Below are positions 1 through 9,028 of a stretch of 26,827 nucleotides of DNA, piece after piece (the first letter of the stretch is position 1; each line of letters starts with the position of its first letter). Origin of the DNA: Phycisphaerae bacterium. Its GTDB lineage: Bacteria; Planctomycetota; Phycisphaerae; UBA1845; UTPLA1. Position numbers and translations under genes: made by a program. The stretch is taken from NCBI GenBank assembly GCA_016935885.1, contig JAFGQA010000494.1, positions 1-26,827 on the forward strand. Direction: 5' to 3'. The notes below the pieces were generated by a model, which was given only the letters and a program-made list of their open reading frames with translations, did not search any database and had not been told where the DNA came from.

Positions 1-82
1 TCTGAAAGAAAGGGTGGGGGATTCCCCTGTTGTGCGGGAGCGTGATCCCCCACCCTTTGCTATCGCAAAGGATGGGGCACCC
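1..82. repeat. Palindromic repeat family P1, copy 1 (truncated by the window edge)
   Basis: This stretch matches 18773-18854 with only two differences over 82 bases. It holds nested inverted repeats: AAAGGGTGGGGGAT pairs with ATCCCCCACCCTTT, and a second stem is TTTGC-TATC-GCAAA. The outer left arm is cut off by the start of the window; the complete copy at 18760-18852 shows it. No coding function is apparent. Confidence 0.85.
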
Positions 83-138
83 ATGCAAGCCCAGCACGCC
101 CACCAGAGCACTCCGCCAGTGTTCGTTGAAGTATGGAG

Positions 139-1374
139 TTAAGTCGGACGATTCGCTGCCAAGAGCACATTCGCGGCGTTTTCCCGGATGGCTCTGTTGA
201 ATACACTGCGAAACCAGAACAGGCCAACGACGCCGGCCACGAACCAGGCGAAAGCGAGCAGCTCGGTCACACACATTGTACCCATGAAGACCATGAAGCC
301 ACCCCCAAAAGGCATCGGCGGTGCGCCGGCTGCAGGCCCGGCCGGCATGGTCGTAGCGGCGGCTTGGGTGACACTCGGGCTGCCCCACGGCGGCCCATTG
401 ATCACGATCGTGCCGTTGTCCACGACGGGTCCCGCGGCGCCGGCCCCCGTCTGCTTGGCCGGCGAAGTCGTCGCCACCGGAGCGGTGGTGGGTAGGGTGG
501 TCGGCGGCAGGTAGCCCAGGGCGGTGAGCCTGGCGCGCACTGCCGGGCTCCCTGTGATCGTCACCGGCATGGTTGTCGTGGGGCCGGTTGTGAAGGCGGC
601 CATTCTTCCGGCAAAGCCAACGAAGAACAACATCGCCGTCGCCCATACACCGGCCATTACGACCGCGCCCCAGACCAGGAAAGTCATCAGTTTGCCGAGC
701 CCCTTCTTGGAATCACGCCGGGCCACGCGGCGCATGTGGATCAACAGCAACAAGAAGCCCACCGCCCCGGCAAGGCCTCCGGCAATGGACGGCAACAGGA
801 GAAGGGAGGCCACGGGCGGCACCGGGTACCCGGTTGCAGTGTCAGCAATGCCCCAGCCCGTGCTGGCGAATGCCACGACGAGCAAGACGGTCGAGCACAG
901 CGAGATGACGTTCAGGATTCGAGTCCACGTGGCGAGCGTCGACTGCTGTGGTCCCTGACCGGCGACCGGTTCGGGCGTCGTCAGATACCAAACGCTGACC
1001 AGCCAGACGATGGAAACACCGAGGCCGAAAACGACCATTGCAACCAGGAAGGCGAACGGATCCGGCGGACCTGTCGCTACGGAGGCCAGCGCCATGGACA
1101 TCATGTACATCACGAAGCCGATGTAGCTGAGGATGGCGGCGAGAAGCAGCCACAGAATGATCGTCACGCCGGTGCGGAGTCTGGCCAGCCAGCCACGATC
1201 GGCGAACACCAGCCAGCCGCGGCGGATGCCCTCCTGAACGGTCTTGCCGCACTCGGGGCATACGCCGTCCAGGGCCAACGACCGAAGGTTGTACCCGCAG
1301 AAGAAGCACGGCAAGTCGCCATCGACGGCCGCTATAACGGCAGTCGGCACAATGGTACCGGGCTCGTCAGACAC
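139..1374 (-). CDS. Zinc-ribbon multi-pass membrane protein of unknown function
   Basis: The N-terminus carries a two-pair zinc ribbon, CFFCGYNLRSL...CPECG, followed by about six hydrophobic segments, so this is an inner-membrane protein with a cytoplasmic metal-binding head. Between the last two membrane segments lies a loop rich in Thr, Pro, Ala and Gly. I chose a GTG start at 1374 (MSDEPGTIVP...) because AGGG lies nine bases upstream. The frame stays open to 1590, but the extra 72 codons read through a dispersed palindromic repeat and look non-coding. The zinc-ribbon plus GYNLR pattern is common in uncharacterised planctomycete membrane proteins. It lies tail to tail with nothing readable before the window edge. 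The function is unknown; the gene itself is well supported, the exact start moderately. Confidence 0.8.
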   Translation of the reverse strand: MSDEPGTIVPTAVIAAVDGDLPCFFCGYNLRSLALDGVCPECGKTVQEGIRRGWLVFADRGWLARLRTGVTIILWLLLAAILSYIGFVMYMMSMALASVATGPPDPFAFLVAMVVFGLGVSIVWLVSVWYLTTPEPVAGQGPQQSTLATWTRILNVISLCSTVLLVVAFASTGWGIADTATGYPVPPVASLLLLPSIAGGLAGAVGFLLLLIHMRRVARRDSKKGLGKLMTFLVWGAVVMAGVWATAMLFFVGFAGRMAAFTTGPTTTMPVTITGSPAVRARLTALGYLPPTTLPTTAPVATTSPAKQTGAGAAGPVVDNGTIVINGPPWGSPSVTQAAATTMPAGPAAGAPPMPFGGGFMVFMGTMCVTELLAFAWFVAGVVGLFWFRSVFNRAIRENAANVLLAANRPT

Positions 1375-1523
1375 GTCGAAGTACCCTGGTCGATCACACA
1401 ACCGGACCAACACGCCCACCCCACCCAAATGATAAGGCAGCCTGCCCCCTATGAGAAGCGAAGGGGAGATGCAGGGTACGTAACAGGTCCGTGACACTTC
1501 CGGCGGCATTCGCTTCTGGGCGC

Positions 1524-1628
1524 CACGGGCGGCTTGCCCGCCCGTGCGGTCTCTCCGGTGGGCACGTGGGGCATACACACTGGCAGGCAAGCTGCCAGTG
1601 GCACCCGCCTAAACTGTCACGCACCCGC
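1524..1628. repeat. Two hairpin repeats (family P2) upstream of the zinc-ribbon gene
   Basis: At 1524-1546 CACGGGCGG and CCGCCCGTG form a 9-bp stem around a 5-base loop. At 1578-1600 CACTGGCAG and CTGCCAGTG do the same. The segment 1578-1628 is an inverted copy, with few differences, of 18698-18748 and 18950-19000. The rest of the spacer up to 1681 shows nothing else. Confidence 0.8.
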
Positions 1629-1681
1629 ACGTTGCATCCGCGCACTATTCATCTGTCCCTCCGTGACGAGGCCGTGAGCGT

Positions 1682-2416
1682 CTATGAGGCGGCTCGAGTC
1701 AAGGTGGGTCTGTTGGGCTTCTGGGGAGGAATCTTCCGAGCAGCACCGGATCGAGCATCTTCTTGCTTGACCACTTTCCGCGTATAGACAATTTCCAAGA
1801 TTTTGTATTCCCGGCCGTCGGGGGCGTGGGTGTACAGCTCGAGGACGTGCTTGTCCTTGTTCACGAATCGCGTCAGGCCGCGGCTTGGCTTTTTGATGCC
1901 CGTCCACGGGTCGCCGTAATGGCCGACGAAGTTCACGAGGTTGTTCGGCTCGTCGTAGACGCCCAGGTTGTTCATGATGGCCGTGCTGGTCGTGTCCACC
2001 CAGGCGGACGTGTACTTCTGCTCGAAGGCATCGTAGCCGTAAAGCCCTACGCCGCGGAACGGCAGGCCCAGCATGCCGCCGTCGAACTCCTCGAACAGGA
2101 ACCGGCCGTCGAGGATCCACTTGCGCTCGCACGACCCTTTGGACTGCACGGGGGGGCTGTCGGCATTCATCCAATACGTGGCCGCCGTGTCCCAGTTGCC
2201 GGCCATCTGATCCAGCAGCCTGTGACGCTTGCCCGGCATGGCGTAGCGAGCCCAGATCTCGATCTGCGATTCCGCATCCGCACTGGTCGGCTGTTCCCCG
2301 CGTGCGGCTGTGTCTGGCTTCGTGGTGGTCTGCTTGTCCTGTGAGACAACCGCATGGGTGGCGAACACGGTGGCCCCGGTAAGGGCGATGGCACCTGATA
2401 ATGTCCGCAGTTTCAT
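1682..2416 (-). CDS. Exported DUF1579-family protein
   Basis: The 244-residue product starts with a signal-peptide-like stretch (MKLRTLSGAIALTGATVFA, cleavage near the following THAVVS). The mature part has the DUF1579 pattern: DQMAGNWDT, then ERKWILDGRF followed by an FEEFDGG strand, a GLPFRGVGLYGYD segment, and later strands ending EYKILEIVYTRK. DUF1579 is a family of small secreted or cytoplasmic beta-barrel-like domains of unknown function, common in planctomycetes. The ATG at 2416 is preceded by AAGGA eight bases upstream. It stands alone on the minus strand, divergent from rimO across a repeat-bearing spacer. The last 20 or so residues (Arg, Ala, Pro rich) are outside the usual domain. 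The family assignment is from memory of the pattern; the biochemical role is unknown. Confidence 0.85.
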   Translation of the reverse strand: MKLRTLSGAIALTGATVFATHAVVSQDKQTTTKPDTAARGEQPTSADAESQIEIWARYAMPGKRHRLLDQMAGNWDTAATYWMNADSPPVQSKGSCERKWILDGRFLFEEFDGGMLGLPFRGVGLYGYDAFEQKYTSAWVDTTSTAIMNNLGVYDEPNNLVNFVGHYGDPWTGIKKPSRGLTRFVNKDKHVLELYTHAPDGREYKILEIVYTRKVVKQEDARSGAARKIPPQKPNRPTLTRAAS

Positions 2417-2600
2417 TGTTGTGGTCCTTTCAGGTGTTTGTCGGGTCGGGGGCCCGGCCTCCGGGAGACTCCTCCCGCGAAACGATCGTGCCGATGACGG
2501 GCGCGTCGGCCCCCGCCGAGTTCCGCAATCTCATCCGTGCGATCCACTCAGGCAACCGGCATCGATACGGGTGTTCGTCATCTCCGTAGGTCAAGACGAC

Positions 2601-2695
2601 GCTGGGCCGAGAATCCCTTCTCGGCCCCTTGTGTCGAGGCGCGGGAAGGGATTCCCGCCAGAAGTGGGTGCGAGAAGGGATTCTCGCACCAGCGG
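2601..2695. repeat. Triple-hairpin repeat family P3, copy 1
   Basis: Three consecutive hairpins share a GAGAATCCCTTCTC-like core: GGGCCGAGAA/TTCTCGGCCC, GGCGGGAA/TTCCCGCC and GGTGCGAGAA/TTCTCGCACC. The whole 95-base unit is repeated in inverted orientation at 13794-13888 with about eleven mismatches. It occupies the spacer between the DUF1579 gene and rimO; the rest of 2417-2807 holds no gene that I can support. Confidence 0.85.
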
Positions 2696-2807
2696 CCCTC
2701 GGCCACATAAGAACCCACCTACAATCGTGACGTACACCCATCGATACGTTCTGCACCACTGGCAGCGCGTTACAATGGTAAGCGATATGGCGCGGGAGTG
2801 CTCGTTT

Positions 2808-4340
2808 ATGCGAAATTGCAGCGTCTCGTTTGTGTCCTTGGGGTGCCCGAAGAACCTTGTCGATTCCGAGAAGATGCTCGGGCTCCTGGCCGAGGCAGGC
2901 TGCCCGATCGTTGGGAGCGACGCTGGCCAGGCGGACGTGTTGGTAGTTAACACGTGCGGGTTTCTTGCGGCCGCGCGTGACGAGGCGATGGAGATTTTGC
3001 GGGAGGCTGCCGAGCAGAAGCGACGGGGCCAGATCAAGCGGTTGGTCGTGGCCGGCTGCCTCGTGCAACGTGACGGGCAACGGCTGATCGAACAGATACC
3101 CGAGATCGACGCCTTGGTGGGCGTCCACAACCGGCGCGACATCGTGCGGGCGGTGGCCGCGAAACGCCGAAACGTCAAGACGTCGAAACGGCGAAACGTC
3201 AAGACGGTTGATCGCGACACAGCCGGCGCCGCGTCTGAGCGCGCAGGACAAGGCTCGTCGGGGGAATCACGCGGTTCAAAGGGAGTTGGAGAGGCCGCAC
3301 GAGATGAAGCCCGTGGTTCGTCCGACGCGGACGGGCGGACGACATTCCTCGGCGAGTATCAACCGGCCTCGTGGGTCGGTGCCAATCGATCAGACCAGGT
3401 GCGGCTGCGGCTAACGCCGGCACATTACGCGTACCTCCGCGTGGGCGAGGGCTGCGACCAGAAGTGCACCTTCTGCACGATCCCGTCCATCCGCGGGCCG
3501 ATGCACAGCAAGCCGGTGGACGATATCCTGGCGGAAGCCCGGGAACTGATCGAGGACGATGCCGTCGAGCTGAACGTGATCGGCCAGGACACGACCAGCT
3601 ACGGACTGGACATCGACTACGAACGCGGCCTGGCGGGCCTGCTGCGCAAACTGGACAGGCTCGACGGCGTCGAGTGGATCCGCCTGATGTACGCCTATCC
3701 GTCGAACTTCACCGACGAGATGATTGACGCCATCGCGGAGTGCGACAACGTCGTCAAGTACGTGGACATCCCGCTGCAACACGTCAACGATCGCGTGCTC
3801 AAGGCCATGTATCGCCGCGTGACCCGTGAACAGACCGAGACGCTGCTGGACAAGCTGCGCAAACGCATCCCCGGCGTGGCCATCCGCACGACGTTCATCG
3901 CCGGCTTCCCCGGTGAGACGGAAGCAGAATTCGAGGAGCTGCGGCAGTTCATCCGCGATTTCGGCTTCGATGCGTTGGGCGTTTTCCCCTATTCAAACGA
4001 GCCGGGCACGCCGGCCTATCGCATGAAGGACCAACTACCACCGGACGTCATCGAGGCCCGCGTTGAAGAACTGATGTTGACCCAGCAGGAGATCGCTTTC
4101 AAGAAGGCCGCGTCGCGTGTGGGCGATGCGTTCCGCGTGCTGATCGATGCCTTCGACAGCGAGGGCGTATTCACCGCCCGGCACCAGGGCCAGGCCCCGG
4201 ATGTCGACAGCCTTGTATATGTCCGGGGCGGCGCGTATGGCCCCGGCGAGTTCGTCAGCGTCCGCTGCACCGGCAGCCGGGACTACGACCTGATCGCCGA
4301 GCCGATGACCGAACAGAGTTCCGTCAATTTGGAGGATTGA
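2808..4340 (+). CDS. rimO: Ribosomal protein S12 methylthiotransferase RimO
   Basis: A radical-SAM enzyme that adds a methylthio group to a conserved aspartate of ribosomal protein S12. The N-terminal MTTase domain has its three cluster cysteines at residues 13 (SLGCPKNLVDSE), 50 (NTCGF) and 84 (AGCLVQ). The radical-SAM motif is Cys216/220/223 in GEGCDQKCTFCTIPSIRG, and a TRAM domain closes the protein at about 445-505. RimO is favoured over MiaB by LTPAHYAYLRVGEGC and VDIPLQH. I chose ATG 2808, with GGGAG nine bases upstream; in-frame ATGs at 2775 and 2787 lack such a site, and a possible -10 (TACAAT, 2771-2776) would lie over the first. The 510-residue product is longer than the usual ~440 because of a charged linker at about 113-195 between the first two domains. 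It overlaps the next gene. Confidence 0.95.
   Translation: MRNCSVSFVSLGCPKNLVDSEKMLGLLAEAGCPIVGSDAGQADVLVVNTCGFLAAARDEAMEILREAAEQKRRGQIKRLVVAGCLVQRDGQRLIEQIPEIDALVGVHNRRDIVRAVAAKRRNVKTSKRRNVKTVDRDTAGAASERAGQGSSGESRGSKGVGEAARDEARGSSDADGRTTFLGEYQPASWVGANRSDQVRLRLTPAHYAYLRVGEGCDQKCTFCTIPSIRGPMHSKPVDDILAEARELIEDDAVELNVIGQDTTSYGLDIDYERGLAGLLRKLDRLDGVEWIRLMYAYPSNFTDEMIDAIAECDNVVKYVDIPLQHVNDRVLKAMYRRVTREQTETLLDKLRKRIPGVAIRTTFIAGFPGETEAEFEELRQFIRDFGFDALGVFPYSNEPGTPAYRMKDQLPPDVIEARVEELMLTQQEIAFKKAASRVGDAFRVLIDAFDSEGVFTARHQGQAPDVDSLVYVRGGAYGPGEFVSVRCTGSRDYDLIAEPMTEQSSVNLED
3160..3207 (+). repeat. 24-bp tandem repeat translated inside rimO
   Basis: Two head-to-tail 24-base units, each built around CGAAACG and ending CGAAACGTCAAGACG, differ at only a couple of bases. 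In the rimO frame they encode KRRNVKTS and KRRNVKTV, at the start of the extra linker between the MTTase and radical-SAM domains. The unit length keeps the frame. Confidence 0.9.
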
Positions 4341-4345
4341 TGAAT

Positions 4346-5113
4346 ATGGCAGATTCCCACTCGATTCTCGAAGGAGCCAAGATCAAGCTCCGGCAGGTTG
4401 CCTCGCAGAACGGCTTGCTCGACACCGAAGTCTCCGTTCTGGTGACGCCGCTAAGCGCCGAGGAAGCCATTGGCCAACCTACAAGGCGAGACTTCCCCAT
4501 CATTGAGGGGAAGGAGCGGGTCATCGAGGCGAAGCTGTCTGGCGTCAGGGGCCATGCCTTCACGGACTCGCCGCGTGATTTCGGCGGGACGCTACGAGAC
4601 GTGCTGGCGCTGCCTCTGTCGTCGAATCAGAACCGCGCCATCTTCATTGCCGTTCTGAACGTGGTGCTTCGCTCGCTTGACATCATCCAGACGAGCGTGC
4701 ATTGCAGGGACGATGATCCGGAGAAGTGCGCGAAGGACGTAGCAAGCCACATACGCGAGAAATGGGGTCAGGTCGGCGTCGGTCTTGTCGGCCTGAACCC
4801 AGCGATTGCCGAGGCCCTGGTGGGCACGTTCGGCGCGGAGAACGTGCGAATCACCGATTTGAATGCGAGCAACGTCCAAGCGGTGAAATTCGGCGTGACG
4901 ATTTGGGACGGCCGAACGAGAACGGAGGAGCTGGTCCGGCAATCCAGCGTTGTCGTGGTGACAGGCACGACGCTCGTGAACGGTACTTTCGACGGCATTC
5001 TGGGCTGGGTACGGGATTATGGGAAGGACTACCTGGTGTACGGCGTGACGGCGGCCGGGGTGTGCGAGTTGATGGGTTTGGACAGGATCTGCCCCTACGG
5101 CAGGAGCGATTGA
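4346..5113 (+). CDS. DUF364-like (putative heavy-metal chelation) protein
   Basis: A 255-residue cytoplasmic protein without signal peptide or membrane segment. Its C-terminal half resembles DUF364: a Rossmann-like region with VGLVGLNPAIAEAL, then VVVTGTTLVNGTFDGIL, then a strand and helix ending AAGVCELMGLDRICPYGR. The N-terminal half fits the companion DUF4213 region. DUF364 proteins have been proposed to bind metals, but no activity is established. GGAGGA at 4331-4336 sits ten bases before ATG 4346; an ATG at 4340 overlapping the rimO stop as ATGA is the alternative. Either way the gene is translationally coupled to rimO, suggesting a two-gene operon. RimO carries iron-sulfur clusters, so a metal link is tempting but only inference. 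Confidence 0.7.
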   Translation: MADSHSILEGAKIKLRQVASQNGLLDTEVSVLVTPLSAEEAIGQPTRRDFPIIEGKERVIEAKLSGVRGHAFTDSPRDFGGTLRDVLALPLSSNQNRAIFIAVLNVVLRSLDIIQTSVHCRDDDPEKCAKDVASHIREKWGQVGVGLVGLNPAIAEALVGTFGAENVRITDLNASNVQAVKFGVTIWDGRTRTEELVRQSSVVVVTGTTLVNGTFDGILGWVRDYGKDYLVYGVTAAGVCELMGLDRICPYGRSD

Positions 5114-5141
5114 GATGGAATGGTGCCCCGGCAATGTGATG

Positions 5142-6944
<1,803 letters not shown>

Positions 6945-7095
6945 GATCGAACTCCACAGTCGTCCGTCCCGTGATACACACTGGAGCGTCGCGTGGCTTC
7001 AAGAGAGTGAGGCGTTGAGTCAGGAGTCTCCGAACGCCGTGTCCGCGATCCACGTGCTGAACGATTCGATCAGGCTGGAATCACGGTTGTTTCGT

Positions 7096-7317
7096 TCATC
7101 CTCCGGCGAACACCAGATCGAGCAGGAAGTTCACCGGTGTCAGGATGATCGCCGAAAGTGCGTCGCTCAGCCCGGTGTTAAGGCCATCCTTGAAGCCATC
7201 TTTCACTACGCACCCGGAAGAACACCAGGCCAAAGCCAGAAGAAGAATGAGAATCCGCTTGGGCAGACGCGTGCATACCTTCTCTATGCGAGTATCCTTG
7301 TCAAAACCAGGTGCCAT
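7096..7317 (-). CDS. Small predicted lipoprotein of unknown function
   Basis: A 73-residue product. Basic residues (LPKR) precede a hydrophobic run ILILLLALAW and then SSGC, a relaxed lipobox, followed by a short mature part ending with a second hydrophobic stretch (ALSAIILTPVNFLLDLVFAG). ATG 7317 has a strong GGAGG nine bases upstream; the frame extends to 7398 but the extra Arg-rich residues have no such support. It lies between the porin (77 bases away) and the SLC13 permease (151 bases), same strand, so it may belong to the sulfate locus. I do not recognise a family. It might be an accessory lipoprotein of the envelope, which is inference. Confidence 0.6.
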   Translation of the reverse strand: MAPGFDKDTRIEKVCTRLPKRILILLLALAWCSSGCVVKDGFKDGLNTGLSDALSAIILTPVNFLLDLVFAGG

Positions 7318-7394
7318 CTGCTGTGTCCTCCGTCGAGCAACGGCGTCCTTCCCGCGGGTCCGGCGCGATCGGCGGCGGTTGCTCGTCGCCATGG

Positions 7395-8984
7395 TCAAAA
7401 GTGAATTCCAGTTTGTACGTAAAAGAGGTTTCCGTCGTCGGCCGGACCGGTGTTCCTGACAAACGGACCTGGGAGGAAGTACAAATAGCCCAACTCCAGA
7501 TCCACGCGCGGATCGATCTGGTACCGCACGCGCAGCTCTATCTCCTGCCCCACGAAGTCGCCGCTGTCACCCAGCGGATCCCGCCGGCCGGGGATGACCC
7601 AGGCGTCACTGTCGCTGGCCAGCCAGTGGGCACCGTACGAGGCGGTGATCTGGGCTTTCTTCAAGGGGCGAAAATCCAGGCGAACCTTCGGGCTGATCGT
7701 GTTCTGCCACCCGAAGAGGTCGGACATCGATGGGCCGTGTGTGGCTTGGAACAACCGATCAAACCGTTCGCTGATTGAGTCGTCACGATCGCGATCACCG
7801 CTGGCATAGGCGGCCGAGACGCTCAACCGCGGTTTCCATTCGTGCTGGAACGTGTAACCCAGCTCTCCACGGCTCGCAAACGTGCGCTGGCGGCGGTCCC
7901 CGTCGTCTCCAAACTGGAAGGCCGTGTCGAAGTCGTAATCGAATCGCGTATCACCGATTGGCCCGAAGGCGTGCAAGCCCAGCGTGTGGATCTCGCGATC
8001 GGACATGGTGGGGTCTTTCCGGTCCTCGTCGAGGATGAAGTAATACGGTTCCAAAGTGATGACCTGAGACCAGCGACGCCACGCGCCCACCAGCCCGTAG
8101 AACCACCGCTCCTCGTCGGCGCGGTTAGGAGCAGTCATGCGGATTGCCACGGGCTGAACGGCGAAGAAATCGAACTGCCAGTCGGCGCTTGGCTGGCCCA
8201 GCCGAAGGCGAAATCCGTCAAAAGCGTTGACCGTGTTGCGCCAACGGTTTCGTGCCACGAGGTGGCGATCCAGGTAATCCAAGGTCATCCGTCCCACCCG
8301 GAGTTGCAGAGGGTAGCCTTTGCCGAGCGCGTCCTCGAAGTAGAGTTCGGCAAAGGCCTGGAGGAAGTCCGCTTCGTCCACGTCCCGGTCTCGCTCCGGG
8401 AAGTCGCTGTGAAACTGGCGGGCGTCCTGGAACTCGATGCCGAAGCGCAATGGATCCAGAATCTCCTTGACGCCCAGGTAGACCCGTGACCGGAGCAGGA
8501 ACTGTTCGTCATCCGCCAGGTCGGGACGCCGGCAATCATCACGGTATTCAAAACGCGTGGTATGCTCCAGCCCAAATTCCAGCCAGTTTATATCTTCAAA
8601 TCCAGCAACGCCAAACTCGTTTAGCGTCTTGACGTAACCGGGGGGCTCGGTTTCGAGCCGGGCCCCCCACGCCTTGGAGGAAGAGTGCAATGACTTCTTC
8701 GATTGATCAGCTTGTTTCTCTCCTTGTGTCTTTGCTGGCGGCTCACTTTCGCCAACTGCCTCCGCGGTCTGCGTGGTTGCAGGCTGGCTCGGTTCCGCAA
8801 GCAGCGCGGAAGCGCTTGTGAGAAGGACGACGGTTGCTAGCAGCCCGGCGTAAAAGGGAGGACAGCGCTTCGGAAACGCCGCACCTGACAGTGAGAACCA
8901 CCGGCGAGACGCCGGTGCCACAGTTTTGCCACTGGCTGCTAGGACCGCTCCTCGGCGATCACGCGCGCTTCGTCTGTTGACCAT
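7395..8984 (-). CDS. Alginate-export-family outer-membrane porin with a repeat inserted in its signal peptide
   Basis: A 529-residue outer-membrane beta-barrel. From about residue 120 it alternates short amphipathic strands with acidic turns in the manner of the alginate_exp (PF13372) family: LEFGLEHTTRFEYRDD, LRSRVYLGVKE, a GIEFQDARQF strand, LRVGRMTLDYLDRHLVARNRWRNT, and a terminal aromatic residue (QTGIHF). ATG 8984 has AAGGAG seven bases upstream, so the start is secure. The signal peptide is odd: the basic start MVNRRSARDRRGAVLA is separated from the hydrophobic core GLLATVVLLTSASALLA by about 30 residues encoded by a dispersed palindromic repeat. The gene begins 44 bases after cysA on the same strand, suggesting co-transcription and a role in sulfate or other anion entry; the family is also known for other solutes. 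Confidence 0.85.
   Translation of the reverse strand: MVNRRSARDRRGAVLAASGKTVAPASRRWFSLSGAAFPKRCPPFYAGLLATVVLLTSASALLAEPSQPATTQTAEAVGESEPPAKTQGEKQADQSKKSLHSSSKAWGARLETEPPGYVKTLNEFGVAGFEDINWLEFGLEHTTRFEYRDDCRRPDLADDEQFLLRSRVYLGVKEILDPLRFGIEFQDARQFHSDFPERDRDVDEADFLQAFAELYFEDALGKGYPLQLRVGRMTLDYLDRHLVARNRWRNTVNAFDGFRLRLGQPSADWQFDFFAVQPVAIRMTAPNRADEERWFYGLVGAWRRWSQVITLEPYYFILDEDRKDPTMSDREIHTLGLHAFGPIGDTRFDYDFDTAFQFGDDGDRRQRTFASRGELGYTFQHEWKPRLSVSAAYASGDRDRDDSISERFDRLFQATHGPSMSDLFGWQNTISPKVRLDFRPLKKAQITASYGAHWLASDSDAWVIPGRRDPLGDSGDFVGQEIELRVRYQIDPRVDLELGYLYFLPGPFVRNTGPADDGNLFYVQTGIHF
8841..8932. repeat. Palindromic repeat family P4, copy 1, inside the porin coding sequence
   Basis: This 92-base stretch aligns without gaps to 26735-26826 with about ten mismatches. 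Its right half is almost invariant and contains the perfect stem CACCGGCG-AGA-CGCCGGTG. Here it is translated on the minus strand as part of the porin N-terminus, whose start has a strong ribosome-binding site. The other copy lies upstream of lysA and is non-coding. Confidence 0.85.
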
Positions 8985-9028
8985 TCGAATGCTCCTTGCA
9001 GGTGTACGTATATCTTGGCAGCCGCATT

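Noticed and set aside
736..1494. 252-codon plus-strand frame opposite the zinc-ribbon gene
   Set aside because: Charged, low-complexity translation without membrane segments or motifs; the opposite strand has the zinc ribbon and hydrophobic helices.
2310..2807. Upstream extension of the rimO frame by 166 codons
   Set aside because: It translates the P3 repeat and spacer; the conserved RimO N-terminus begins just after ATG 2808.
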